NCBI RefSeq assembly: GCF_014164785.1
Contig: NZ_JACJFN010000001.1
Span: forward strand, 62,001 to 126,000
Length of the DNA stretch: 64,000 nt
Direction of reading: 5' to 3'
Origin: Aquipseudomonas guryensis
GTDB lineage: Bacteria; Pseudomonadota; Gammaproteobacteria; Pseudomonadales; Pseudomonadaceae
The notes below the pieces were generated by a model. The model worked only from the letters and a program-made list of their open reading frames with translations, ran no database searches and was not told the origin of the DNA. This document shows, in pieces, positions 40,562-49,587 of the stretch. How positions within the stretch are numbered: position 1 is the first letter of the stretch; the number at the start of each line of letters is the position of its first letter. Both the position numbers and the translations under genes were made by a program.

Positions 40562-42172
40562 TCACTTGATCCAGTGCTTGCCCCAATGGGTGATGTCGTA
40601 CGCCTGAACGCTACGCTTCAGCCCCTGGCCCGCCGCAGCGGCCGCGATCTCGTCGTCGACAACCTTGGTGGAGAGCGCCAGCCAACTGGTGACAAAGGCC
40701 ATGGCATCACCATTGACCTCCAGGGCACGCAGGTCGATGTTGTTCGTGTCATCGCAAGCGGCGTGGTAGCAGGGGTCCAGGGCGACTCCGGCGGTGCCGC
40801 CGTAACGCGCGGCCTGCTCCTCGGTCTTCAGCTCCTCGGCACCGGTGAACAGCCCGCCGAAGGCGATGCCATCGGTGAAGAACTGGGCGTAGTCGGAACG
40901 GAAGGTGATTTCGTCACCCTCGAACGGCAGACCGCGCAGCCGGTAGTACTTCTCGAACAGGCGTTCCACTGCTGCCGAGCCGGGCGGGCCTTGCAGGCCG
41001 AAGGACGAACCGTCGCCGTCATAAATGAAGTAGCCGAAGTTGGGCGATGCGATCATGTCGAAGTTCAGGTAGGCCTTGATCTTCGTCTTCTGCTCGGCCG
41101 GCAACTGCTCGACATAGTAGGTCGAGCCCACCAGCCCCGACTCCTCGGCGCCCCACCAGGCGAAACGCAGCTTGTTCTGCGGCTTGGCCTTGCGCATCTG
41201 CACCGCCAGTTCCAGCAAGGCGGCACTGCCCGAGCCGTTGTCGTTGATACCCGCGCCCTCGAACACCGAATCCAGGTGGGCACCGGCCATCACCACGTTG
41301 TCCGGATTACCACGGCGACTTTCGGCGATCAGGTTGTAGGTCTGGGTGCGCTCGCGTACCACATCGGTGAGCATGCGCACTTGCACGTCAGCGGTCTGCG
41401 CCAGGCTCACCCCCAGGTCATAGGTGGCGAACAGCACGGGAATGCCACCGGCATAGGCGTCGCCCAGGGTCGCATTGATCAGGCCCTTGCGCTCCTCGGT
41501 GTCACCCTGGTTGAAGATGATCACCCCCGTGGCCCCGGCAGCTGCGGCGTTCTCCGCCTTGATCTGGAAATTGCAGCTACCGCGCTGCAGCAAGGCGATG
41601 GCACCCGCCGGGAAGCCGACGAAATCCTCGGCCTCACAGCCACTGCTGGAGAGGTTGCCGGCACCCAGGGCGATATCCACCGCCGCCGCTGCCGCCGTCA
41701 CATCACCGGCATCGGTCTGCGACAGGTAGGTGAAATCCACCTCCCACTCGAACTGCCCTGGCGTAGGCGCCACGGTCTCCAGCAGACCTGGCCCCTGGGG
41801 GTAGAACGCGCTGAACGGGAACATCTGCCGAGTGACCGTGTAGCCGGCACTTTCCAGCGTCGACTGGATGTAATCCAGCGAGCGCTGATAGCCCGGCAGC
41901 CCAGCGGCGCGATTGCCACCGTTGGCCAGGGCGATGTCGTTGAGCATCTGTAGGTGGACGCTGGTTCGGTCTGCCTGCATGCAACGAGGCAGCAGCAATG
42001 GCGACGTTTGCAACGCAGCGCCACGACACTCCTGGGGGCCCATGCGCGTCGGGCTCCATAACTCCTCGAACAACTGCGGGGCCTGTTTGTCTTGAGCGGC
42101 GAGGGCAGGCATGGCCAGGGTGGCCAACAGCGAGCCGAACATCAGACGGCGATTCATGATCGTGTTCTGCAT
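40562..42172 (-). CDS. Secreted M28-family aminopeptidase (PaAP-like)
   Basis: A 536-residue exported zinc aminopeptidase, the same length as I recall for the P. aeruginosa aminopeptidase PaAP. After a signal peptide (about 1-26) come a PA insert domain (about 145-260, GAIALLQRGSCNF and GVIIFNQGD) and the M28 catalytic domain. Zinc ligands and catalytic residues are visible: His299 (AHLDS), Asp311 (INDNGSG), Glu343/Glu344 (WGAEES), Asp372 (NFDM) and a His in CYHAACD. The start at 42172 follows GGAGAA. In P. aeruginosa the homologue leaves by type II secretion; the same is inferred here. Confidence 0.92.
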   Translation of the reverse strand: MQNTIMNRRLMFGSLLATLAMPALAAQDKQAPQLFEELWSPTRMGPQECRGAALQTSPLLLPRCMQADRTSVHLQMLNDIALANGGNRAAGLPGYQRSLDYIQSTLESAGYTVTRQMFPFSAFYPQGPGLLETVAPTPGQFEWEVDFTYLSQTDAGDVTAAAAAVDIALGAGNLSSSGCEAEDFVGFPAGAIALLQRGSCNFQIKAENAAAAGATGVIIFNQGDTEERKGLINATLGDAYAGGIPVLFATYDLGVSLAQTADVQVRMLTDVVRERTQTYNLIAESRRGNPDNVVMAGAHLDSVFEGAGINDNGSGSAALLELAVQMRKAKPQNKLRFAWWGAEESGLVGSTYYVEQLPAEQKTKIKAYLNFDMIASPNFGYFIYDGDGSSFGLQGPPGSAAVERLFEKYYRLRGLPFEGDEITFRSDYAQFFTDGIAFGGLFTGAEELKTEEQAARYGGTAGVALDPCYHAACDDTNNIDLRALEVNGDAMAFVTSWLALSTKVVDDEIAAAAAGQGLKRSVQAYDITHWGKHWIK

Positions 42173-42514
42173 GTGTATTTCTCCAATCCATATTTGGAGC
42201 TTTATGGGTGCGGCAGTGCTTGTGGCACCGCCACGCAACGTCCCTTTACTGCGTCGTGTGGACGCTACAGACGCTAGACCCTGATCGCCGAGCATGCGCG
42301 GCTTGTGACGGTTTTTTTCTTGAAGATTGTGATAAATCACTGAAGATGACCGACAAATGCCAGCAAATAGCCACCATTCAGCAGATCTCATGCACGCCTG
42401 TGCAGCGTTGCAGATGGAGCTGGCGGCGTTGTCAGGTAGACTTTGCCCCTCTCACAGCGCCCTCTGCGTGGCGCTGCACCACCGCCCCCAGCGAACCACC
42501 TGAAGACAGAAGCC
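42173..42514. other. Intergenic region between aminopeptidase gene and yejK
   Basis: A 342-bp divergent promoter region. A T-run (about 42312-42318) is followed by the short palindrome GTGATAAATCAC at 42329-42340. No gene or convincing promoter hexamers were found. Confidence 0.5.
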
Positions 42515-43522
42515 ATGCCGATCCGCCACTGCATCGTCCACCTGATCGACAAGAAGCCCGACGGCACCCCCGCCGTGCTGCACGCCCGCGACAGCGAGCT
42601 GAGCAGCTCGCAGGCCATGGAGAACCTCCTGGCCGATCTCAACGAGAGCTACAACGCCAAGCAAGGCAAGGCCTGGGGGCTGTTCCACGAGGAGTCCGGG
42701 GCCTACCCGTTCAGCGGTTGGCTCAAGCAGTACCTGGATGGCGAGAAGGACTTCACCGCCTTCAGTCGCCAGGCGGTGGAGCAGCTGCAGAAGCTGATGG
42801 AGGAATCCAACCTGGCCACCGGCGGCCACGTGCTGCTGGCCCACTACCAGCAGGGCATGACCGACTACCTGGCGATCGCCCTGCTGCATCACAGCGAAGG
42901 CGTGACCGTGACCGAGGCACTGGACGTGGCCCCGGCCAAGCATCTCGACCTCGGCCAGCTGCACCTGGCGGCGCGCATCAATATCAGCGAGTGGCAGAAC
43001 AACAAGCAGTCCAAGCAGTACATCTCGTTCATCAAGGGCAAGAATGGCAAAAAGGTCTCGGACTACTTCCGCGACTTCATCGGCTGCCAGGAAGGCGTCG
43101 ATGCGCCAAGCGAGACGCGCACCCTGCTCAAGGCCTTCAGCGATTTCGTCGAGAGCGAGGATCTGCCGGAAGAACAGGCCCGCGCCAAGACCGATACCCT
43201 GGTCGACTACGCCACCAGCCAGGCCAAGATCGGCGAGCCGATCACCCTCGACGAACTGTCCGGACTGATCGATGAAGACCGCCCGCGCGCCTTCTTTGAT
43301 CACATCCGCAACAAGGACTACGGCATGGCCCCGGAATTTCCGGCGGACAAGCGCACACTCAGCCAGTTCCGCCGCTTCACCGGGCGTGCCGAGGGCCTGT
43401 CGATCAGCTTCGAGTCGCACCTGCTGGGCTCGGCCATCGAATACGACGAGGCGCGCGACATGCTGATCATCCGCCAGCTGCCGACCCAGCTGAAGGACCA
43501 GCTCAAGCGCCGCAAGGGCTGA
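42515..43522 (+). CDS. yejK: Nucleoid-associated protein YejK (NdpA)
   Basis: A 335-residue nucleoid-associated protein binding double-stranded DNA in bulk chromatin. Family-typical segments are the N-terminal [12 protein letters not shown], the LTAD-like middle with [20 protein letters not shown] (about 169-188) and the basic C-terminus [11 protein letters not shown]. The start at 42515 gives the standard N-terminus. The PPK2-family gene follows after four bases. Confidence 0.93.
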   Translation: MPIRHCIVHLIDKKPDGTPAVLHARDSELSSSQAMENLLADLNESYNAKQGKAWGLFHEESGAYPFSGWLKQYLDGEKDFTAFSRQAVEQLQKLMEESNLATGGHVLLAHYQQGMTDYLAIALLHHSEGVTVTEALDVAPAKHLDLGQLHLAARINISEWQNNKQSKQYISFIKGKNGKKVSDYFRDFIGCQEGVDAPSETRTLLKAFSDFVESEDLPEEQARAKTDTLVDYATSQAKIGEPITLDELSGLIDEDRPRAFFDHIRNKDYGMAPEFPADKRTLSQFRRFTGRAEGLSISFESHLLGSAIEYDEARDMLIIRQLPTQLKDQLKRRKG

Positions 43523-43526
43523 GCCC

Positions 43527-44345
43527 ATGCGCCTGGCGGATGCCATCCTCGACGCCTGTCTGTGCAATGTGCAGGCACCGCTGGCGGGCGACCCGGCGCG
43601 CGACTTCGGCCTGAGCAAGGACGCCGCCCAACAGGCCATGGCTGGCCTCAAGCCCTGGCTCAACGAGCAGCAGCGCAGGCTCTGGGCCAATCGACAGCAC
43701 GCCTTGCTGCTGGTGCTGCAAGGCCCTGACTGCTCGGGCAAGGACGGGGTGATCCGCAAGGTGATCAGCGCCTTCGACCCGCAAGGCATCAGCCTGCATG
43801 GCTTTCACCAGCCGGATGAAACCGAGCGGCCCCAGCATTTTCTGCAGCGCTACCGCCAGCGCCTGCCACAGCCGGGACTGCTCGGCGTATTCAACCGCAG
43901 CCATTACGAAGCGCTGATCTGTGACCCGCTGGATGGCCTGTGCAGCGAGGCTGACGTACCGCAACGCCTGCAGGAACTGCTGGGGTTCGAGCACGAATGG
44001 CCGGCGCAGCAGCTGCACCCGCTGAAGTGCTACCTGCAGATATCCCGCGAGGAACAGAAACGTCGCCTGCTCAGCCGCCTAGAGCGTCCGGAAAAACGCT
44101 GGAAGCTGCACAACAGCGATCTGCAGGCCTACCGCGAATACGCCCTGCGCCAGCAGCGCTGGAGTGACCTGCTGGCGGCCAGCCATACGCCGGAGGCGCC
44201 CTGGTATGTGCTGCCCTCCGACCACCGCTGGCTGCGCGACTGGCTGGTAGCCAGCCTGTTGGCCCGCGAACTGGAACGCCTGCAACTGGCCTGGCCGGAC
44301 AGCCCGCCGCCGTTCAGCGCCAGCGACCTGGACGCCGCCGACTAG
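43527..44345 (+). CDS. PPK2-family polyphosphate:nucleotide phosphotransferase
   Basis: A 272-residue P-loop kinase of the PPK2 family, which moves phosphate between polyphosphate and nucleotides. Walker A is GPDCSGKDG (about 66-74), the Walker B region is FNRSHYEAL (about 122-130), with Asn where other PPK2 types have Asp, and a lid with RLERPEKRWK follows (about 185-195). The NRSHYE form resembles class III or AMP-type PPK2 enzymes, but the sequence is atypically divergent. It is likely co-transcribed with yejK. Confidence 0.8.
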   Translation: MRLADAILDACLCNVQAPLAGDPARDFGLSKDAAQQAMAGLKPWLNEQQRRLWANRQHALLLVLQGPDCSGKDGVIRKVISAFDPQGISLHGFHQPDETERPQHFLQRYRQRLPQPGLLGVFNRSHYEALICDPLDGLCSEADVPQRLQELLGFEHEWPAQQLHPLKCYLQISREEQKRRLLSRLERPEKRWKLHNSDLQAYREYALRQQRWSDLLAASHTPEAPWYVLPSDHRWLRDWLVASLLARELERLQLAWPDSPPPFSASDLDAAD

Positions 44346-44364
44346 GCATGGTGGCAAAGGCTCC

Positions 44365-44393
44365 GTAGGGTGGATGACGCTTCTCATCCACCA
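44365..44393. repeat. GTAGGGTGGAT-type dispersed repeat
   Basis: GTAGGGTGGATGACGC followed by CTCATCCACC can form a short hairpin; it matches the units at 7335 and 56171. Confidence 0.65.
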
Positions 44394-44408
44394 CTGCGCA
44401 CACGCTTT

Positions 44409-44476
44409 TGTAGGAGCCAGCTTGCTGGCGATTAGCGGGCCACTGTCTGCGCATCGCCAGCAAGCTGGCTCCTACA
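44409..44476. repeat. REP-like palindrome (family A)
   Basis: GTAGGAGCCAGCTTGCTGG and CCAGCAAGCTGGCTCCTAC are separated by a 30-base loop. It lies between the convergent PPK2-family and GST genes, directly after a GTAGGGTGGAT unit. Confidence 0.85.
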
Positions 44477-44510
44477 GGGTCAGTGCGCCCATCAAAGGAC
44501 GAGCGCCCTA

Positions 44511-45446
44511 TCAGACCGCTTCGATACGAAAGCCCAACCGCGGGAAGTGCACATGCACCACGCCGGCACGCTCGTCTTCGCGGCGCAGGATCAGCTCCTC
44601 GACGCCGGCAAACAGCAGCTCGCCCTCGACCGGGTCGACCCCGTAATCGGTGGCGGCGATCTTCACCTGCTGCCCGGCCTGCAGGCCATTGGGTTCGATA
44701 AAGGCCTCATCCGGCAGGGCTGCCGGTGTCGCCGCACGGGCGATCTCGATGGCCTCTTCGGCGCTCAGGGCGCTGGACGCACCGTGGCCAAAACCCAGCA
44801 CGCGGCCGAGCCAGGCGCTGACATTCGGGTAGGCGTCGACCAATGGCGCAGTTACCGGGGTGGCCTTGAGGAACCACAGGCAGTGGGCCAGGGAGAAGTC
44901 GGCAATCGACGGCTCGCCGAACAGGAAGTCGCCCTCCTCGCGTGCCAGCTGCTGCTCGACACGGGCCATGATGCCCGGCCAGTTGTGCCGGGCGACTTCC
45001 GCCGGCAGACGGCTGGCGCTGCCGCCACTGAACAGCCCGGCACGGTCGGCGATAAAGGCCTTCACGGCTTCCGGCGGCAGCTTGGCGAAACGCAGGGCGA
45101 TGGACTCCGGCTGGAACACCAGGCTCACCGCATGCTGGAACACCACCGAATCGACCCACTGGGCGAAGCTGGCGGCGACGAACTCGCGGCCTTCCGGGAA
45201 CAGCGCCGGGGTGGCTTTTTCGGCCTCCAGGCGGCGGGCGATCAGCGCGGTGTCGCAATAGATGTCGGCGCCGACCTGCAGCACCGGGGTCTTGCGGTAG
45301 CCGCCGGTCAGGGCCAGCAGATCGGGTTTGGGCATCACCGCGGGAATCATCACCGAGCGCCAGGACAACTGCTTGAAGCCCAGCAACAGGCGGCTCTTTT
45401 CGGCGAATGGCGAGGTCGGGTAATGGTGCAGGATCAACTCGTGCAT
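44511..45446 (-). CDS. Glutathione S-transferase-family protein with extended C-terminus
   Basis: A 311-residue protein, longer than the usual 200-220 residue GST. The thioredoxin-like N-terminal domain (about 1-80) has HHYPTSPFAEKSRLLLGF and the TPVLQVGADIYCDTALIARRLE glutathione-binding pattern. The helical domain follows (about 90-215), then about 90 additional residues that look like a small beta domain. The substrate is unknown. No special context. Confidence 0.85.
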   Translation of the reverse strand: MHELILHHYPTSPFAEKSRLLLGFKQLSWRSVMIPAVMPKPDLLALTGGYRKTPVLQVGADIYCDTALIARRLEAEKATPALFPEGREFVAASFAQWVDSVVFQHAVSLVFQPESIALRFAKLPPEAVKAFIADRAGLFSGGSASRLPAEVARHNWPGIMARVEQQLAREEGDFLFGEPSIADFSLAHCLWFLKATPVTAPLVDAYPNVSAWLGRVLGFGHGASSALSAEEAIEIARAATPAALPDEAFIEPNGLQAGQQVKIAATDYGVDPVEGELLFAGVEELILRREDERAGVVHVHFPRLGFRIEAV

Positions 45447-45524
45447 GACGGGCTCCGCGTCGGTGGCAATGAAGCAGCAGCTTAACCCCGGGGCGGCCGG
45501 CGGCCTACCCGCTGAGACTGATAG

Positions 45525-45818
45525 TCAGCTATCAGTTTTTTCCATAGTAGCCCCCAGCACCAGGCGCTCCTTGGCGACCTTGGCCAGACCCTTGATCGCC
45601 CGTTCGCGGCGCAGGGCTGCGCCCTTGTCCGCACAGGCTTCCACATAAACCAGCGCCTGCGCCGGACTGGAATGAAAGAAGCGCGCGCCCTTGCCGCTGC
45701 AGTGCTGGGTGAAGCGCCGCTGCGGGTCGTCGCTGATGCCGCAGTACAGGGCGCCATTGACGGCGCGCACCAGGTAGACGAACCAGGCTTTGCTGGGGGA
45801 TGCGGAAAGATCGGTCAT
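45525..45818 (-). CDS. GIY-YIG nuclease-superfamily protein
   Basis: A 97-residue single-domain protein of the UPF0213 (YhbQ-like) GIY-YIG group. The motif appears as [20 protein letters not shown] (about 12-31), with the conserved RR and a later Glu in the RRERAIKG segment. Family members cut or bind DNA, but the role of the free-standing forms is uncertain. The start at 45818 is preferred over 45836. Confidence 0.88.
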   Translation of the reverse strand: MTDLSASPSKAWFVYLVRAVNGALYCGISDDPQRRFTQHCSGKGARFFHSSPAQALVYVEACADKGAALRRERAIKGLAKVAKERLVLGATMEKTDS

Positions 45819-45849
45819 GGCTCGGCAAACGGACAACGAGGCGCCGAGC

Positions 45850-46329
45850 TTACGTCACTCCATGGGCCGCCTGCCAGGCGCGCAGCCCGGCCATGGCCTG
45901 CTTGCGGATCGCGCCCTGCACCAGCGGCGTCCAGCCCAGCAGCAGGCCCTGGATGCCGAGCGCCTGACGGGCCCAGCGCCACAGGTCGAAGCTGTCGCGG
46001 TGCTCGACGATCTTGCCGCCTTCGAAACGGAAGTGGGCCTGGATATGGTTGACCACGGTATTGCCGGTCTTGCTGAACAGGTAGGTCGCCACCCAGCGCG
46101 CACTGCCCTGCTGGTCATCGGCCTGCACGCTGTCGAAGGTCAGGGAGAAGTGCTGCGCCCGCGCCGCCAGCATGCGCCACATGTCGCCGGCATCGCGGCC
46201 GCGCAGGTCTTGAAACGCCGGGTCGCTGAACTGCACATCCGCGGCGTAGCAGGCGGCCATGGTCTCGGCGTCCAGCTGCTGGAAGGCCTGGTAGAAACGG
46301 CTGATCAGTTCGGCATTGGGGTGGGCCAT
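45850..46329 (-). CDS. NTF2-like (SnoaL-type) protein
   Basis: A 159-residue protein with an NTF2-like fold: [19 protein letters not shown] at the N-terminus and [23 protein letters not shown] in the cone region, with about 30 extra C-terminal residues. Such proteins may be enzymes or binding proteins; no function can be assigned. It is divergent from the GlxA-type regulator with a 120-bp gap. Confidence 0.85.
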   Translation of the reverse strand: MAHPNAELISRFYQAFQQLDAETMAACYAADVQFSDPAFQDLRGRDAGDMWRMLAARAQHFSLTFDSVQADDQQGSARWVATYLFSKTGNTVVNHIQAHFRFEGGKIVEHRDSFDLWRWARQALGIQGLLLGWTPLVQGAIRKQAMAGLRAWQAAHGVT

Positions 46330-46449
46330 GGGGCTGCTCCGTGAGGGGGACTGCACAGAGTATTGCCGCTGATCCGCCAAACGGCGATTGGCGGCATCGC
46401 CAACTTTGTGTCCATAATAGCCAATCCTTCCCAGATCGACCCGGCCCCC

Positions 46450-47415
46450 ATGATCCGCATCGCCCTGTATGTCTGCCCGCAAACCGTGCTGTCCAGCCTG
46501 AGCATGGCCGACGACGCCTTTCACCTGGCCAACCGGCTGGCCGGGGAGCGCCTGTTCGAGGTGAGCCGGCTCAGCGCGGACGGCCAGCCGGTCGAGATCG
46601 GCTTCGCCCGGCTGCGCGTGGAGGGCGATCTGCGCCGGGCCGATGACGCCGACCTGCTGCTGATCCCCGCCACCGGCAGCGCCATCGAGCGCACCCTGAC
46701 GGGCAACCCCGAGCTGCTCGCCTGGCTGCCCGCGCGCCCGGCCAGCCAGCAGCTGGCCAGCCTGTGCAGCAGCGCCTGCCTGCTGGCGGCCGCCGGGGTG
46801 CTCGACGGCCGCCGCGCCACCACCCACTGGTCCCTGGCCGGCGCTTTTCGCCAGCGCTTCCCGCGGGTCAACCTGCAGGTCGATGAACTGTTCACCGAGG
46901 ATGGTAACCGCTTCTGCTCCGGCGGCGCACAGGCCGGGCTGGACCTGTGTCTGCACCTGATCGCCTGGCATGGCGGCGACTGGCTGGCCGAGCGGGTGGC
47001 CGGCGCACTGGTGTTCGAGCGCGGCCGTGGGCGGCAGTCGCGCTTTGCCCCGCTGCTGCCGGAGCCGCTGCAAGACGACGGGCTGATTACTCCGCTGCTG
47101 CGCTGGCTGCAGCAACACCACGCCCAGGCCATCGACCTGCAGTGCCTGGCGCAACAGGCCAACTGCTCGACCCGCACCCTGCTGCGCCGTTTCAAGGCCG
47201 CCACCGGGCTGACGCCCAACGACTACCTGCAGCGCCTGCGCATCAGCGCGGCGCAGAGCGCCCTGCGCAATCCGGCGCGCTCGCTGGAGCAGGTCGCTGC
47301 CCAGGTCGGCTATGCCGATCGCGCCACTTTCGCCAAGCTGTTCAAGCAGCTCTGCGGCGAGACGCCCGGCGCCTTTCGCAAGCGCCTGACGCATCACCCA
47401 GCCAGCACGCACTAA
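46450..47415 (+). CDS. GlxA/AraC-family transcriptional regulator with DJ-1-like domain
   Basis: A 321-residue regulator with an N-terminal DJ-1/PfpI-like domain (about 1-185) and a C-terminal AraC helix-turn-helix pair (about 215-315, LAQQANCSTRTLLRRFKAAT and VAAQVGYADRATFAKLFKQ). ASLCSSACLLAAAG is the nucleophile-elbow region. Such regulators often sense small amines or quaternary compounds. The ATG at 46450 gives the standard N-terminus. Confidence 0.9.
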   Translation: MIRIALYVCPQTVLSSLSMADDAFHLANRLAGERLFEVSRLSADGQPVEIGFARLRVEGDLRRADDADLLLIPATGSAIERTLTGNPELLAWLPARPASQQLASLCSSACLLAAAGVLDGRRATTHWSLAGAFRQRFPRVNLQVDELFTEDGNRFCSGGAQAGLDLCLHLIAWHGGDWLAERVAGALVFERGRGRQSRFAPLLPEPLQDDGLITPLLRWLQQHHAQAIDLQCLAQQANCSTRTLLRRFKAATGLTPNDYLQRLRISAAQSALRNPARSLEQVAAQVGYADRATFAKLFKQLCGETPGAFRKRLTHHPASTH

Positions 47416-47419
47416 CCCC

Positions 47420-47489
47420 TGTAGGAACCAGCATGCTGTCGATCAGCCCGCACCATGAACGCGGGGATCGCCAGCAAGCTGGCTCCTGC
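47420..47489. repeat. REP-like palindrome (family A, degenerate left arm)
   Basis: The left arm TGTAGGAACCAGCATGCTG is mutated relative to the right arm CCAGCAAGCTGGCTCCTGC, so the stem is imperfect. It follows the GlxA-type regulator gene. Confidence 0.8.
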
Positions 47490-47518
47490 GGCGACGGATA
47501 GAGGCTGCGTTTCAGGCA

Positions 47519-47549
47519 AAAAAAAGGGAGCCCGTAGGCTCCCTTTTTC
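47519..47549. terminator. Bidirectional terminator after aapP
   Basis: AAAAAGGGAGCC and GGCTCCCTTTTT form a strong stem with A and T runs, 16 bases from the aapP stop. It can also end transcripts arriving on the plus strand. Confidence 0.88.
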
Positions 47550-47564
47550 GTCTTGCCGTGAACC

Positions 47565-48326
47565 TCAGTGCAGGATCTGGCTAAGGAACAGCTTGGTCCG
47601 CTCGTTCTGCGGGTTGGTGAAGAAGCTGTTCGGCTCGCCCTGTTCGACGATCTCGCCTTTGTCCATGAAGATCACCCGGTTCGCCACGGTGCGGGCGAAG
47701 CCCATCTCGTGGGTCACGCAGAGCATGGTCATACCGTCTTCGGCCAGGCTGACCATGGTATCCAGCACTTCCTTGACCATTTCCGGATCGAGGGCCGAGG
47801 TCGGCTCGTCGAACAGCATGATCTTCGGCTTCATGCACAGCGCGCGGGCAATCGCCACGCGCTGCTGCTGGCCGCCAGAGAGCTGGCCGGGGAACTTGTT
47901 GGCCTGCTCGGGAATGCGCACACGCTCAAGAAAGTGCATGGCAATTTCCTCGGCCTGGCGACGGGGCATCTTGCGCACCCACATTGGCGCCAGGGTGCAG
48001 TTCTGCAGCACAGTCAGGTGCGGGAACAGGTTGAAGTGCTGGAACACCATGCCCACTTCACGACGCACCGCCTCGATCTGCTTGAGGTCGTGGGTCAGCT
48101 CGGTGCCATCGACCACGATGCGCCCCTGCTGGTGTTCTTCCAGGCGGTTGATGCAACGAATGGTGGTCGACTTGCCGGAACCCGACGGGCCGCAGAGGAC
48201 GATACGCTCGCCCGGCTGCACGCTGAGGTTGATGTCCTTGAGCACGTGGAACTGGCCGTACCACTTGTTCACGCCCTGCAGCAGGATCATCGGCTCGGCG
48301 CTGGTTTGCTTGATTGCTTCACTCAT
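47565..48326 (-). CDS. aapP: Amino acid ABC transporter ATPase AapP
   Basis: A 253-residue ABC ATPase for polar amino acid uptake. Walker [10 protein letters not shown] (about 39-47), the signature LSGGQQQR, Walker [13 protein letters not shown] and the switch His in CVTHEMGF are all intact. It is the last gene of aapJQMP and has its own GGAGG site. A 154-base spacer with a long hairpin separates it from aapM. Confidence 0.93.
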   Translation of the reverse strand: MSEAIKQTSAEPMILLQGVNKWYGQFHVLKDINLSVQPGERIVLCGPSGSGKSTTIRCINRLEEHQQGRIVVDGTELTHDLKQIEAVRREVGMVFQHFNLFPHLTVLQNCTLAPMWVRKMPRRQAEEIAMHFLERVRIPEQANKFPGQLSGGQQQRVAIARALCMKPKIMLFDEPTSALDPEMVKEVLDTMVSLAEDGMTMLCVTHEMGFARTVANRVIFMDKGEIVEQGEPNSFFTNPQNERTKLFLSQILH

Positions 48327-48360
48327 AATTCACTCCTCCGGGGAGCTGATTCAGGATTTA

Positions 48361-48480
48361 GCGAGCTAGAGCCAGGCAAGGCGAAAACAGTTGAGGAAGC
48401 GGAATGTACGTTTGTACATGAGCATTCCGAGAGTGTTTTCAACGCAGCCTGGCCGACGCGCAGCAAATACTGAACAGCTC
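48361..48480. repeat. Long palindromic intergenic element inside the aap operon
   Basis: Nested inverted arms are visible: GCCAGGC/GCCTGGC, GAAAAC/GTTTTC, GGAATG/CATTCC and TGTAC/GTACA, giving an imperfect hairpin of about 85 bases. I recall similar elements with GGAATGTACG...GTACATGAGCATTCC between pseudomonad genes. It is transcribed between aapM and aapP. Confidence 0.75.
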
Positions 48481-49578
48481 CTAACGTTTGTGGCCGGTGT
48501 CCAGCTTCCTCTCCAGATGCATGGAGTAGCGGGACATGCCGAAACAGAAAATCCAGAACACCAGGGCGGCGAAGACATAGCCTTCGGTGGCCATACCCAG
48601 CCAGGCCGGGTCGGTGGTGGCTTGCTTGATACTGTTGAGCAGGTCGAACAGGCCGATGATGATCACCAGGCTGGTGTCCTTGAACAGCGCAATGAAGGTG
48701 TTGACGATGCCGGGGATCACCAGCTTCAGGGCTTGCGGCAAGATCACCAGGCCCATCATCCGCCAGTAGCCCAGGCCCATGGCCGCAGCGGCCTCGTACT
48801 GGCCCTTGGGAATGGCCTGCAGGCCACCGCGCACCACTTCGGCGATATAGGCGGACTGGAACAGGATCACGCCGATCAGCGCGCGCATCAGCTTGTCGAA
48901 GTGCATGCCTTCCGGCAGGAACAGCGGCAACATCACCGAGGACATGAACAGTACGGTGATCAGCGGAACCCCGCGCCAGAACTCGATGAAGGTCACGCAG
49001 ATCACGCGGATCGCCGGCATATCCGAACGCCGCCCGAGGGCCAGCAGGATGCCCAGCGGCAACGCGCCGCTGATGCCCACTGCAGCGATCACCAGGGTCA
49101 GCATCAGGCCGCCCCACTGGCTGGTTTCCACTTCGCTGAGGCCGAAGAAGCCGCCGTGCAACAGCCAGAAGGCCAGCAGCGGGTAGACCACCAGGAAGAT
49201 CAGGCCGTAGATGGCCTTGCGCGGCATCATCGGCACGAACAGCGGCGCGGCGCCGATCACCGCCAGCCACAGGGTCAGGTCGACCCGCCAGCGCAGTTCT
49301 TCCGGGTAGAAGCCGTACATGAACTGGCTGAAGCGCTCCTTGATGAACACCCAGCAGGCGCCCTCGCTGGTGCAGTCGGTACGGCTGGTGCCGGTCCAGT
49401 CGGCCTCGATGAATGCCCACTGCAGCAGCGGCGGGATGATCAGCCAGACCAGGTAGATGGCCAGCAGGGTCAACAGGCTGTTGAACCAGTTGGAGAACAG
49501 GTTGCTGCGCAACCAGCCGAGCACGCCCACGCTCATTGCGGGTGGCGGCAGATCGGGTTTGAACGTATGGGTCTGCAT
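48481..49578 (-). CDS. aapM: Amino acid ABC transporter permease AapM
   Basis: A 365-residue inner-membrane permease of the HisM/GlnP class. Several N-terminal hydrophobic segments precede the core, and the EAA loop QYEAAAAMGLGYWRMMGLVI (about 259-278) contacts the ATPase. It pairs with AapQ to form the channel. The start lies nine bases after the aapQ stop. Confidence 0.92.
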   Translation of the reverse strand: MQTHTFKPDLPPPAMSVGVLGWLRSNLFSNWFNSLLTLLAIYLVWLIIPPLLQWAFIEADWTGTSRTDCTSEGACWVFIKERFSQFMYGFYPEELRWRVDLTLWLAVIGAAPLFVPMMPRKAIYGLIFLVVYPLLAFWLLHGGFFGLSEVETSQWGGLMLTLVIAAVGISGALPLGILLALGRRSDMPAIRVICVTFIEFWRGVPLITVLFMSSVMLPLFLPEGMHFDKLMRALIGVILFQSAYIAEVVRGGLQAIPKGQYEAAAAMGLGYWRMMGLVILPQALKLVIPGIVNTFIALFKDTSLVIIIGLFDLLNSIKQATTDPAWLGMATEGYVFAALVFWIFCFGMSRYSMHLERKLDTGHKR

Positions 49579-49587
49579 GGCTGCTCC

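Noticed and set aside
42329..42340. GTGATAAATCAC before yejK as a CRP/Vfr or Anr site
   Set aside because: The half-site spacing is wrong for CRP, and it does not match the TTGAT-N4-ATCAA pattern of Anr.
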